DNA from: Holophagae bacterium
Lineage (GTDB): Bacteria > Acidobacteriota > Holophagae > Acanthopleuribacterales > Acanthopleuribacteraceae
Assembly (NCBI GenBank): GCA_030429565.1
Contig: JAUIFE010000013.1
Location: 124,001 to 188,000, forward strand
Direction of reading: 5' to 3'
DNA length: 64,000 bases
Below, in pieces: positions 26,580-36,643 of the stretch; the first letter of the stretch is position 1, and each line of letters begins with the position of its first letter. The position numbers were made by a program, and so were the translations under genes. Below the pieces are notes generated by a model that searched no databases, was not told where the DNA came from, and saw only the letters and a list, made by a program, of their open reading frames with translations.

Positions 26580-29500
26580 CTAGTGACTTCGTCGTTCGGG
26601 AATGCTGTGTTCTTCTCTTAGTTGGTTTTCGGTTACGTGTTTGTTTTGAAAATCTCCAAGGCCAATGGTTTCCATTTCTTCAGTGTCGGTCCTTAAAATT
26701 TTCGGTGCTTTCTGTCCTTCGATTTGAATGACATTATTGGTTTTACCCTCTACGGCAATACCCTTATTGAAGCGGTATGCATGGATCAATTCATGAGCAA
26801 TTGCTATATGCAGTGGTATATTCGAGTCTGCTTTGACTGATTTATCGCTGGTTGCTGACTTTACATAAACGCGAGACTTTTCGTCTGGATTTATGTTTAT
26901 TTTAGCTTTAGCCCCGGTCCCATCGTGAGCACTTGCGATTCGCCAAGTGTTGGCTTTGTTTTCTTTGTCTGTGTTGATTCTTATGGTGTTCTTGAAGCGG
27001 GTTTCGAGAAGATCCATGATTAATCTGTTTCCGTGAGGGAGTGTTTCTTTTGTTGCCTTTTCTTTGATGAAGACTCGAAAGTTTCTGTCGTAACTCAGCT
27101 TGTGGTCAGTCAGCTTTTGCAGTTCTCCCAGGAGAGATTGCCTTTCATCTATTGAGCTGTTTTGGTGGAAATATAATTTTTTGCCGTCGGGGTCCACGTA
27201 TATGATCGGGTTGTTGGCCACATAGCTGTAACTATTGACCAATTCCCGCCGCGGGTCAACCTGTAGGAAACGACCCGCTGCCGGCATGTACCAGCGGCCG
27301 CCCATGTAGGTCAGGCCGGTGCCGTGCTCGCGTTCTTGGCCGGTAAACTGGTGCGGTTCTTTGGTATCGCCGGCCAGGCCGCTGTTGTAGCTTTCGCGCA
27401 GGGTGTTGCCGAAGGGATCGGTATCACCCAAACGCTGCACCATCAGGCTGCGAATTTGGTTGTAGGCCAGCGGTTGTGCCGCCACTTCGGTATCGGCCGA
27501 GGTATTGAATACCGGCAAGGTCAGCATTTGGTTGTAGTGGGCGCGCACGTCTTCCAGCGCCATCACGCGGTCGTGGATTTCCACTTGGTCCAGCGCACCG
27601 TGCCAGCGGTAACCGTCGTAGGTCGGCCAATCGCCCAGCGCGATCTGTTGCGCCGGGTACAGGGCCGGCAAGGTGATCGCCTGTGGTTGACCCACTTCTT
27701 CGCCGTTTTGGTAGAAACGCACCATTTCGCCGTCGTAGGTGACCGCCAACTGGACCCAAGTCCGGTGGGGCACCGTTGGCCACTGCGACAGGAACTGCCA
27801 GCCTTCGGCGCCGCCGCCGACGCGCAGGATCGGTTGTTTGGCGGCGTCCAGGTACCAGTGAATGGGGTTGTAGCGAATGCTGCGTTGCGTGCCGACACAC
27901 ACCATGGTGCCGTGATCGTCGTCGCCGTCGCGTTCGTCTTCGTCGTACAGCCACAACATGATGCTGAATTGGTTGGTTAAGTTCTCCGTGCGGGCATCGT
28001 CGGCCACGGTGACCATGTCGCCGCGGTCGAGCCACAGCGCGCGGCGGCCGTCACGGGAAACGTAACGCGCTTTCGTGACCGCTGTTCCTGCCGACAGCAA
28101 ACCCTGGTTGTTCAGGTCGCCCTCAAAGTCCATCTTTAACAACGGCTGATAACCCTGTACCGGGCCAAAGTTGGCCGCCGGCGGGATTTGGCTTGGGTCG
28201 GCCTCGGGCAGGTCGCGGTTGGCCGCGATCACCATTTTGGTGCTGCCCAAATAATCTTTGACGTACAGACCGGTGTTTTGTTTGCTTTTGTAACCGAAAC
28301 GTTCCGTGCCGTTAAACAAGTAGTAACGTTTAGCGCGGCCGAAGCGGTCCAGTTCCACGGCATTGTCGTTTCCGGAAGGCACAAAGTAGGTCAATTCGCT
28401 CTCATTGGACGTGTTGACGACCTCGCGCGAGATGCGGGCGCCGTTGTGGTCGTATTGGTAATAGCGGGTGTTTTCGTCCAGCTCGCTGCTATCCGCCGGC
28501 ACCGGGTTCGTTTGTCTTTGTTCGATCGCCGTCGGCAATTGCGGGAAGCGGTAATCCCCGTAGGCGAGGGATTGGTCGAAGATTTTGGTGAAACCGTTGG
28601 TGATACTGTAGTGTTCGATGTGGTTGACGTTGCCCGCGTTGTCATAACCAAACACCGCTTGGTCCCAGTTCTGGCCGTCGCCGTCGGCATTCAGGTATTC
28701 CAGTCGGTTGCTGACGCCACTGATTAGGTGGCTCAGACGGTTGGTGGTGAGGCCGCCGCCGTTGACGCCGGGTTTGTCGGTTTGCTGTTCGCGTACGCGG
28801 TTGCCGTTGCGGTCGTAGCTGTAGTGTTGGCTGTACCACTGTGGCCACGAGTGGTAGGCGGCGGTTAGTTGATAAACACCGTCATAACCGAATTCGTGGC
28901 GCAATACCTGCGGCACAATCGCCGTGCTGGAGCCGGAACCGCGACTTTCGGCTTCGGTGGTCAGGTGATAGGTTTCACTGAGGATGGCAATGCTGCCGTC
29001 GTACATGCGTTGCACACCGGCGTGAAGTGGGTCGTTTTGACCACAGTCGCCGTCGAAACAGTTGTTGAGCCCAAAATAATCGAGATCGACACTGTAGGTG
29101 GGTACTTCGCCAACCGCGACTTGTTGCTGGTACAACCAATCGCGCACATCGTAGCGGTAGCTGTTTTCGATTTGTGCTCCGGCGGGATCGCCGAAGCGGA
29201 TCGCGCCCAGGTGACCCGTCGGCGTGTACGACCATTGGGTTAAGGTGCGTTTTTCGTTATCCAAGCTGATGTTGGCTGCTTCATCGATCAGCGGGCCTAG
29301 GGCGACCTCGGTCGTTGCCAACGGCGTGGTGAAGTCCTGGCCCACTTGGCGGTGGCTGACCCCAATCAACATGCGGTCCGAAAGCGGCGTCAGGTCGTAG
29401 GTGCGAATCAAACGCGCGAAGGCGTCGTATTGGAAACCCAAGCCCTGGTGGTGCGTTTGGTTGTAGTAGGCCGTGACCAGGTCGCGGTTATCGTACTTAA

Positions 29501-32500
29501 GCCAGCTGATTTGCGGTTCCATGACACCCGCCAGCATGTAGACACGGCACACGATTCTGCCTTTGGCGTCGTAGTAAAAACGTTCGCCGCTTTCCATGCC
29601 GCAAATTTCGACCACTTGACCAATTGGATCGGCAAAACGGATGCCGTCCGGCGACCAGGGATAGGCCTCCTGTAACTCGTTGAACTGTGGCCAGCCATTG
29701 CCAAAACCGGTGTTTGCCGGGAAAAATCGTTCATTAAACATATCGTATTGGTCGTAGAAGGTTTCCGTCCAGGGGGCATAGCTGCTTGCATTGGTGAGCG
29801 GCAATTCGCCGAAGTCGGGTGGTGTGTTACCACTGATCGGGGTGAGCCATGCTTGTAGCGTTTGGCGCGAGCTGCCGTGGCTAAAGCCTGCTAGGTTTCG
29901 TCTAAGAGTGCGGACCACGCGCCCTTGGCGATCATAAATGGTTTCCGTCCAGTCATGGGTGCCCATATCGCGGCCGGTTTGATTCAGGCGGACGCGACCG
30001 TGGCGGTCGTAGACAAACTGGCTGGTTCCGGCATCGGCTTCAATGGTGGTCACCAATCGGTCGTGGGCGTCGTACTGGTAACGCGTGCGCAAGTTGGCGT
30101 TGACGCCGCCGGTCGAGGCGATGGTCCAAGGCCCGCCGCCGGGGCGGCTCAGCACCAAGGCGCGTGGCGGCCACGAGGCGACCAGGCGGCCTTTGCGGTC
30201 GTATTCTTGGAAACTAACCAAGTTGCGATCACTGGCGCCGCTTTCGCCCACGCGTGCCGCGTAATCGGCAGGCAGGTAAATGTGGCTGTTATCGAGCGTG
30301 GTTGCGTTTTCGCCAACATGAACTTGGAAACCCCACGATTGCAACAAACTGATGTCAGGGTTGGTAATGGTGAACAAGGTGCGTTCTTCCATACCGGTGA
30401 GGGTCAGGGTCATCAAACCGTTGGGATCGATCATCAGGGTGCCGGTTAAGCCGGGTTGCGGTGTTTCGCCGTTGCGCGCAATCGGTAACAGGTTGTTGCC
30501 GGTTTCCAGGTTGTCGATGATCAGGTCGAGCTCGGCCGGCAGGTTGGCACCGTTTTGTTGCGCGCGAATGGTGAGGTAGTGGTATCGCGTGTAGCGCAGC
30601 GGATCGTTGCTGTCGCGAGCCTTTTCGCCCATGGGCAAGGAGGCCAGGATGCGGGCGCGGGTTGGGTCCTGTTCGTACAGTGTTTCTTCGAAGGGGGCGC
30701 TGTCTTTATTGAGGATGTAGGACAGGAGGTCGACGCCGCCGGGGCGCACGTTGCCTTGGTGCCAGAACCGGGTGCCGGCGGCGAAGGTATCGGCGCGACT
30801 GCCGGCCGCCGCCAATTCCAACGGCGGAACACGGTACGGCGATGACTCTAGCTGGGGATTGCCCAGGTAGGCGTTTTGGCCGATCGCGGCCAGCAAGTTT
30901 TTCCCTGCTTTAGTTTGGCGACCCAGGCTGTCGTATTCGGCCATCCCGGAAATGACGACTTTTTGCAGCATGTCTGCCGGTGCTTTGCTCGCCATGGTGC
31001 GCACTTCTTGGGTGCGTCCGGTCAGGTCGGCGAATTGCACCGTGACCACGCTGTGTTCGGGATCGGCTGGGTCGGGGTAAGCGATTTCAACCAAACGGTT
31101 GTGGGTGTTGGTCTCGCCAAAGGAAGGAAAGCCGCCGTTGAGGAACTGGGTCAGCTCGTAATTTTCCTGATAGGTCTCGGTTTCAACCTCAGCCAAGGGG
31201 CTGCGCTGAATTTCCTCTTCTGGGATAAATACGATCACATATAGCTGTTGGCGTTGCTCATCTAAGTCCAGGTAGGTCGACCAAAAAACGTTGCCAGCCT
31301 GTTGCCAACCGATTTGGGTCGGGTCGTTAAGCGTCACCGGTTGGCGGTTTTGGTACGTGAAATTGAGTTGGTCGGCGGCATTTTTGGGATAGGGTACCAA
31401 ATAAACCATATGTTGCTTTGCGCGTACTTGCTCAGGGTCTGGTGTAAAGGGAACCGTTAGCCATGTGTAACAGTCCAGCGCATTGAGATCGGGGGTTTCG
31501 GTTTCAATTTCGCTGGTAAGCAGTGGGTTTTTGCCGAGGACCCACAGGTGGTTGGATGTTTCTTGTACCACTTCGGCATCGAGCAACATGGGTTCCGGCG
31601 CGTAGCTGAGCTGCAACGCTCGGTTCAGAGCTGACGGGGCTGAGTCCAGCGCGCGCCGTAACATGGCCATGGCTTGGTCCGATCGCGTCCCCAAACCCGA
31701 GTTCAAGTTTCTCGGTGCGGTAACAAAAGCACTATCAGGCTTGTACAAGGTGAAATGAGTTGTGTACTTAATTAACTCGGTTTGGTTGTTTGAAGTAATC
31801 AAAGCATCATCAGGATTCTTATATGTGACGACAAGCTGAACTGGAATAGGGTTACCATTCTGCCAGAAGCTGTTTTGGAGGGTTCTAGAAGAGATCTGCG
31901 CATTTATGACGATTTTATTGTTTTCCGGGTCAAACGAAACATATGAATTAGATAAAAAACCACTGTGTCCTATGCTAATTCCCTCGGTTTGATCAAGCGG
32001 AATCCAATCTTGGCCATTCCACGCTTGTCCTTGGTGTAACCACTTCCAGGTGAAGTTCTGCCAATCAACCATCTCCGGTTGAATGTCCATGTTAGGTGAT
32101 AATGTTTGCGTGAAGGTGACTGTTTGATTTATGTCACTTCGGAATAGTACGCGATCAATGCTAACTTCATCATATTCAAAATGTGTAAGACCTGTAGACT
32201 CTGCAGGGATTCCATGCTCAAAGATGAATGGATACCCATCTCCTCTTAAAGCTGTAGTTGTCATAAGTGGGTCTGGATCATTCGGTCTTCTGATACTTAA
32301 TACTATTCTAGCTGCTAGATCTTCTTTCGAGCCGTTTGGGAGTATATTTGACGAATTCAGTCGGCTTTTTAGTTCTGAAAGCGAAATGATGCTACTAGCT
32401 GAGAAGAAAAAATCGCCTTCTGCTATTTGTTGACTGTGGTTAATCAGTGTTCTTGGGAGGTTCTCAAGGCTTTGGCCTGTTGCGTTTAAATATGTCTCAA

Positions 32501-35500
32501 GATTCACTGATGCGTTTGCTGTGTTTTCGCCGTCTTGGGAAAGTATACTTAACGAAATATACCATCTGCTGGGCGACAAATTGAATTTTGAGTAGTCAAA
32601 TTTGACTCTTGTATTGACTACGTAGTTAGAAAGGTTATCGTCTTGGAACATCCAGGTGGAATTAAAATTTTTAGGGAGGATTGTTCCAGCAAGAAATTCT
32701 TCTTCGGGTTCGCAGTCAATTATGCCATCATGTTCTATTCTGATTTGCCCTTCATCGAAATAGTAAGTTTTATTTGTCCATGTGTCCTCAATAGTAAAAT
32801 CGTAAAGTACCAGTGGAAATGGATTTGTAAGGGGGAGAGCTGTTGTACTTTGAGTTTGGTTTAAATAGCATTCGCCGACCCAGTTTTGATCAGAGTAATC
32901 CCATGTAGAACTTAGCCCACTGTATACCGTGTCGTTGTTCTCGTTCTGGTAAGTTTTTCTGAATACTAAGGAAAGCCCGGGGAAGTCTACCGGCGTCATG
33001 ATTCCGTTTTGGTTGTAAATGTCTTGTTCAAATTTTATGGTGTTTAACTGGAAACCGTCTGAATTTAAGCCGCCGTCAAGGCTAGTAATGAAGCTCTGGT
33101 TTGTACCTAGTTTGGCTCTGATTTGAGTTGGTTTAGATGATGAGACGTTTCCGTTCTGAAGGTTGAAAGTTACAACTGTATTGGTTATATCCCTAATGCT
33201 ACCGAAATCTTGTACTGCTTTTTCTGGGAAACCATATTCATCTTCAGCTAGGAATATTAAACGGTAGCGGTCTTTTAAATTATAGTTCTGATTCAAGGTG
33301 AAAGAAGGGCTCTGTCGAATTTCTACAATCTCCCATTCAATGGTTTCAGGATTTAGACGCATAAGTGTCCATTGGGGATTAAAGAAGGAGGGTTGCTCTT
33401 GTGTGCTGCTGAATCTTGGTTTGAGAGTGTCGCCTTTGCTAGCCCAGGTGTAACCTTCAAGAAAATAAGGGAACTGATAATCTCTTTGGTTTGATTCTCC
33501 TTCGTTTTCAATATAAAGAGAATTTGCTTTGAATTGACCGGTTGTTTTGATGATGACAGGAATACCTGTTTGGTCAGTGATGTTGTCTGGATTGGGATCT
33601 GTTAAGATCGGTAACCTTATTCCGTTAAGAGATATCTCGATCTTCCAGTTTTCTGGTAATAGTGTTGGGTAAAGTAGATCGTTGCTTTGAGTTGTATATG
33701 ATACTAGTAAGAATTCAGAATCGTTTGGTAGGTTCTTGAAGGCTATTTCGTTTTCGTTGAATAGCAAATTCCTGATTGCTTCATGTATTTCTCTTGAGGT
33801 GAGTTCTTTGTTTGTTTTGGATAGTGGTATTGGTGCTGAGGTGGACCAGTTTTTGTATGTAGTGTTGTTGTTTTCTGTGGTTTTCTTTTTTAGCTGGAAA
33901 AATAATTTCGCTTGAGGGTAGAGAAATGAATTGGGTTGCTCGCGAAGGTTAATACTTGTGTTTTCATAGCTAGGTGAAGCAGAAGATTCTTTGAGAAGAA
34001 TAGAATTTCTATGCCTGGGGTGGTGTTCGCCCCAGTTGTGTGAGTTAATTTCTAGATCTAATATGAAGCTGTCTTCAGTAATCTTGAGGCTGTTGCTTTG
34101 ATACTCGAAAGAGCTTACGATTTCTGAATTACGAAAGAAGACTTTTATATCTTTGGATTGGAGGTTGTCCATGAAGTCTTCTTTAAAGTACTTATAAGGG
34201 TAAGAAGCCGAATATCCGCTCTTGTAGTTTTCTATTTTAATATTTGGCCACGTTTTTTTTGCGTGATCGACCCTTGTCCAAGGGGGGACGCTGTCGTTCT
34301 CTATCCATTGGAATCCATCCCAGAATTTTCCGGAATTTGAATCTTTCCATAGCCACTCTGTTTGAGGATATGATATGTGTTGTAAGTAGGACCTGAAGGT
34401 TAGTGTAAGTCCATATTCTTGTTTGTATACCTGTCTATTTGCCCTTACTAGCTCGTCTGGATTTATTGAAATTGGTTGGTATTTTGTTTGCATTAATGGG
34501 CTGTTTGGGTCTGAAATATTTGCTCCGTATCTGATTTCGATTTCGGTTGGATTTTCAGATGTTAATTCTAAAAGAGCACGATCTTCAAAGCTCATTCCTG
34601 TGAAGTCCACTATTAAAGTGTAAGTTCCATCTTCGTTCATTTTTAATGTGGAGTTTTTGAAGGCTGGGTATTCTTTAGCTTCTCTCAGGGATAGAAAAAT
34701 TTTAGATGAAGTCTCCCTCCAATCAGCCCAGCTATATCCAATGAATGATGAAAGTTGGCGATATGATTCAGTTGTATGACGGTCGTGAAAGTAAAAAGCG
34801 TATGAAAGATTTATGAAAACATTATCTTCTGTAAGCGTCTGCCCAGGTGTTGATAAAGAAAATTCCGCTGTTAAGTTCTGTGAGAGAGGCGGATTACGGT
34901 TTTCGTATCTATCATCCGGAATTTCCTCTTCCTGAATGTATCGAACCTTTCCCATTTTGCGAATGTCTGTTCGTCGGCCGTACTGCTCATTTTGAATAAA
35001 AACATCGTATGTTTTCCCATTGTTCATGGGGGAATAGGTTTCTAGGTCGGGTCTTTCTCTCCATAAAGGATCCAGCCACTTTCCAGCCTCGTCACGAAGA
35101 CCTACATACCATTTTCCGGGTAGTGTACCGTTCGTAGGAACAATAGAGAAAGTAGGTGTTGGGCTGGTTAGTTCATATTCTTCTAGAGGAGTCAGGCTTA
35201 GGTTGGTATAGGCATTAATGTCTGGTAAACGTGGCTTTGCTAATTCAAAATCAACATATGGCGCGCCTGAAGATACAGAATATTCTTGCGGTAGAAGGTT
35301 GCATATTCCATTTGTATTTGCGCAATCTGCTTCGCTTTCTTGGTTACGGGTTTTAGTGTAAAATACAGCATAAACAAGAGCTCTGTATGTAGTGTTATAT
35401 TCAAGGTTGAGATGCTCTAGGCTGTAAATAGTGCTTTTTGTCCACATTTCTGGAGATTTCCAGTTAGGATCAGTTAGCCATGAACCTGTGTTTAGGTTCT

Positions 35501-36545
35501 GGACTGCTACCATGTACGCTACTTCTATGTTAGTTGGGTCTGTATTAGGTGGCCCTCGCCATCTGAGTTTCGGTGGGTTATCTTGTTCAAAGCTTATCTC
35601 ACTAATGTCCTCTGGTTGTGTGGTTGTATAGGTGATCAAAGTGTTGTTTGAAACTATCTCGGTGTTTTCGTCTTGATAGCGGATTGTTAGATAGTATTTT
35701 GCGTTTTGGTCGTTCCAGAAGTTGTTTATGAAGTAGTTATGGGGTGTTGTTAGTTGAGCAGTTCTGCTAATTGATTGGTTTGAAGTTACAGTGAACTGAC
35801 TTTCTGTTTGACTGTTTGGATTTAATGTTGTCCATGAGGTCGAATTGGACCATTCCGAATTTTCCCAAAATGAAACCGAGTTTTCATTATTGATTCTGTG
35901 AATTTGATAATATAACTTTTCTGGATCCATAGCGGCATTGTTTGAAAATCGAGCATCTATGTGAAGGGTTGCAGTGTCTCCTAAATTTATCTGAACGTAG
36001 GTTTTGTTATTGTTGAGAATGATTCTTGTGACCTCTGTTTTTTTGAAGGGAAATGTCTTTTCAAGATACTTGTCATTGCCTTCGGGGCTGTGGCCCAGCT
36101 TCACCCTCAGGTTGAAAGATTCGCGGCCCATCCAGAAGGCTTCAGTGAAGTCGCTTTGCTCAATTCGAATTGACACGCGGTCCGTGACGTAACGTTGAAA
36201 CGGTAATGTTGGATTTGTGGTTGAGACCTCTTCAATGCGCTCAATTCTTAAGTGTCGCCAAAAGGGGTGCGGATTGGCGTGGTAGCTGTTGTAACGAATA
36301 TTCGTGGTTGTCCAGTCAGAGCCGTTCCAATACCAGCCGGGTCGGTCGCCGTCCTCGAACTGCACGATAACTGGTGTGTCGGTTTCTTCATCAAAACGCG
36401 ACATATTTCCTTCGATTACAATGGGTGCACTCATGTTGGTATTCACGAAATATCGCCCGTCTGAATCGAACTTGGGAATATAGGGTAGTGCGGCAAATAC
36501 TGGGGAAACAAAGACAAAAAATGTGAGTAAGCTAGTTCTGATCAT
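26580..36545 (-). CDS. Giant exported RHS polymorphic toxin with NleD/M91-like zinc peptidase tip
   Basis: The 3321-aa protein has a Sec signal peptide (MIRTSLLTFFVFVSPVFA). Residues to about 1610 are AT-rich and composed of Ig-like modules with W-N/D-G-x-x-W motifs. RHS/YD repeats run from about 1810 to 2790, for example YDRHGRV and YDRQGRV. A LamG-like domain (about 2800-3010) is inserted before the final RHS block (MGGRWYMPAAGRFLQVDP, then YVANNPIIYVDPDG ending near 3121), which is the usual self-cleavage border. The 200-aa tip carries HELIH (3251-3255), downstream Glu residues EEMETIGLG (from 3289) and VTEN, matching M91 peptidases such as NleD, which cleave host kinases. The tip target here is unknown. 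It follows the 1971-aa RHS gene and precedes the immunity gene. Confidence 0.9.
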   Translation of the reverse strand: MIRTSLLTFFVFVSPVFAALPYIPKFDSDGRYFVNTNMSAPIVIEGNMSRFDEETDTPVIVQFEDGDRPGWYWNGSDWTTTNIRYNSYHANPHPFWRHLRIERIEEVSTTNPTLPFQRYVTDRVSIRIEQSDFTEAFWMGRESFNLRVKLGHSPEGNDKYLEKTFPFKKTEVTRIILNNNKTYVQINLGDTATLHIDARFSNNAAMDPEKLYYQIHRINNENSVSFWENSEWSNSTSWTTLNPNSQTESQFTVTSNQSISRTAQLTTPHNYFINNFWNDQNAKYYLTIRYQDENTEIVSNNTLITYTTTQPEDISEISFEQDNPPKLRWRGPPNTDPTNIEVAYMVAVQNLNTGSWLTDPNWKSPEMWTKSTIYSLEHLNLEYNTTYRALVYAVFYTKTRNQESEADCANTNGICNLLPQEYSVSSGAPYVDFELAKPRLPDINAYTNLSLTPLEEYELTSPTPTFSIVPTNGTLPGKWYVGLRDEAGKWLDPLWRERPDLETYSPMNNGKTYDVFIQNEQYGRRTDIRKMGKVRYIQEEEIPDDRYENRNPPLSQNLTAEFSLSTPGQTLTEDNVFINLSYAFYFHDRHTTESYRQLSSFIGYSWADWRETSSKIFLSLREAKEYPAFKNSTLKMNEDGTYTLIVDFTGMSFEDRALLELTSENPTEIEIRYGANISDPNSPLMQTKYQPISINPDELVRANRQVYKQEYGLTLTFRSYLQHISYPQTEWLWKDSNSGKFWDGFQWIENDSVPPWTRVDHAKKTWPNIKIENYKSGYSASYPYKYFKEDFMDNLQSKDIKVFFRNSEIVSSFEYQSNSLKITEDSFILDLEINSHNWGEHHPRHRNSILLKESSASPSYENTSINLREQPNSFLYPQAKLFFQLKKKTTENNNTTYKNWSTSAPIPLSKTNKELTSREIHEAIRNLLFNENEIAFKNLPNDSEFLLVSYTTQSNDLLYPTLLPENWKIEISLNGIRLPILTDPNPDNITDQTGIPVIIKTTGQFKANSLYIENEGESNQRDYQFPYFLEGYTWASKGDTLKPRFSSTQEQPSFFNPQWTLMRLNPETIEWEIVEIRQSPSFTLNQNYNLKDRYRLIFLAEDEYGFPEKAVQDFGSIRDITNTVVTFNLQNGNVSSSKPTQIRAKLGTNQSFITSLDGGLNSDGFQLNTIKFEQDIYNQNGIMTPVDFPGLSLVFRKTYQNENNDTVYSGLSSTWDYSDQNWVGECYLNQTQSTTALPLTNPFPLVLYDFTIEDTWTNKTYYFDEGQIRIEHDGIIDCEPEEEFLAGTILPKNFNSTWMFQDDNLSNYVVNTRVKFDYSKFNLSPSRWYISLSILSQDGENTANASVNLETYLNATGQSLENLPRTLINHSQQIAEGDFFFSASSIISLSELKSRLNSSNILPNGSKEDLAARIVLSIRRPNDPDPLMTTTALRGDGYPFIFEHGIPAESTGLTHFEYDEVSIDRVLFRSDINQTVTFTQTLSPNMDIQPEMVDWQNFTWKWLHQGQAWNGQDWIPLDQTEGISIGHSGFLSNSYVSFDPENNKIVINAQISSRTLQNSFWQNGNPIPVQLVVTYKNPDDALITSNNQTELIKYTTHFTLYKPDSAFVTAPRNLNSGLGTRSDQAMAMLRRALDSAPSALNRALQLSYAPEPMLLDAEVVQETSNHLWVLGKNPLLTSEIETETPDLNALDCYTWLTVPFTPDPEQVRAKQHMVYLVPYPKNAADQLNFTYQNRQPVTLNDPTQIGWQQAGNVFWSTYLDLDEQRQQLYVIVFIPEEEIQRSPLAEVETETYQENYELTQFLNGGFPSFGETNTHNRLVEIAYPDPADPEHSVVTVQFADLTGRTQEVRTMASKAPADMLQKVVISGMAEYDSLGRQTKAGKNLLAAIGQNAYLGNPQLESSPYRVPPLELAAAGSRADTFAAGTRFWHQGNVRPGGVDLLSYILNKDSAPFEETLYEQDPTRARILASLPMGEKARDSNDPLRYTRYHYLTIRAQQNGANLPAELDLIIDNLETGNNLLPIARNGETPQPGLTGTLMIDPNGLMTLTLTGMEERTLFTITNPDISLLQSWGFQVHVGENATTLDNSHIYLPADYAARVGESGASDRNLVSFQEYDRKGRLVASWPPRALVLSRPGGGPWTIASTGGVNANLRTRYQYDAHDRLVTTIEADAGTSQFVYDRHGRVRLNQTGRDMGTHDWTETIYDRQGRVVRTLRRNLAGFSHGSSRQTLQAWLTPISGNTPPDFGELPLTNASSYAPWTETFYDQYDMFNERFFPANTGFGNGWPQFNELQEAYPWSPDGIRFADPIGQVVEICGMESGERFYYDAKGRIVCRVYMLAGVMEPQISWLKYDNRDLVTAYYNQTHHQGLGFQYDAFARLIRTYDLTPLSDRMLIGVSHRQVGQDFTTPLATTEVALGPLIDEAANISLDNEKRTLTQWSYTPTGHLGAIRFGDPAGAQIENSYRYDVRDWLYQQQVAVGEVPTYSVDLDYFGLNNCFDGDCGQNDPLHAGVQRMYDGSIAILSETYHLTTEAESRGSGSSTAIVPQVLRHEFGYDGVYQLTAAYHSWPQWYSQHYSYDRNGNRVREQQTDKPGVNGGGLTTNRLSHLISGVSNRLEYLNADGDGQNWDQAVFGYDNAGNVNHIEHYSITNGFTKIFDQSLAYGDYRFPQLPTAIEQRQTNPVPADSSELDENTRYYQYDHNGARISREVVNTSNESELTYFVPSGNDNAVELDRFGRAKRYYLFNGTERFGYKSKQNTGLYVKDYLGSTKMVIAANRDLPEADPSQIPPAANFGPVQGYQPLLKMDFEGDLNNQGLLSAGTAVTKARYVSRDGRRALWLDRGDMVTVADDARTENLTNQFSIMLWLYDEDERDGDDDHGTMVCVGTQRSIRYNPIHWYLDAAKQPILRVGGGAEGWQFLSQWPTVPHRTWVQLAVTYDGEMVRFYQNGEEVGQPQAITLPALYPAQQIALGDWPTYDGYRWHGALDQVEIHDRVMALEDVRAHYNQMLTLPVFNTSADTEVAAQPLAYNQIRSLMVQRLGDTDPFGNTLRESYNSGLAGDTKEPHQFTGQEREHGTGLTYMGGRWYMPAAGRFLQVDPRRELVNSYSYVANNPIIYVDPDGKKLYFHQNSSIDERQSLLGELQKLTDHKLSYDRNFRVFIKEKATKETLPHGNRLIMDLLETRFKNTIRINTDKENKANTWRIASAHDGTGAKAKININPDEKSRVYVKSATSDKSVKADSNIPLHIAIAHELIHAYRFNKGIAVEGKTNNVIQIEGQKAPKILRTDTEEMETIGLGDFQNKHVTENQLREEHSIPERRSH

Positions 36546-36643
36546 GCGAAATACCTTTTCAACAAATGGCTAGGTTTAAGGGTGGCTGAAATTCGGGCGA
36601 GGCTATCGTCCGAGTGGTCGCGATAGGTGTGATTAAACGATGG

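Noticed and set aside
27324..30845. Several plus-strand frames of 75-218 codons
   Set aside because: All lie antisense to the GC-rich RHS core and mirror its codon pattern.
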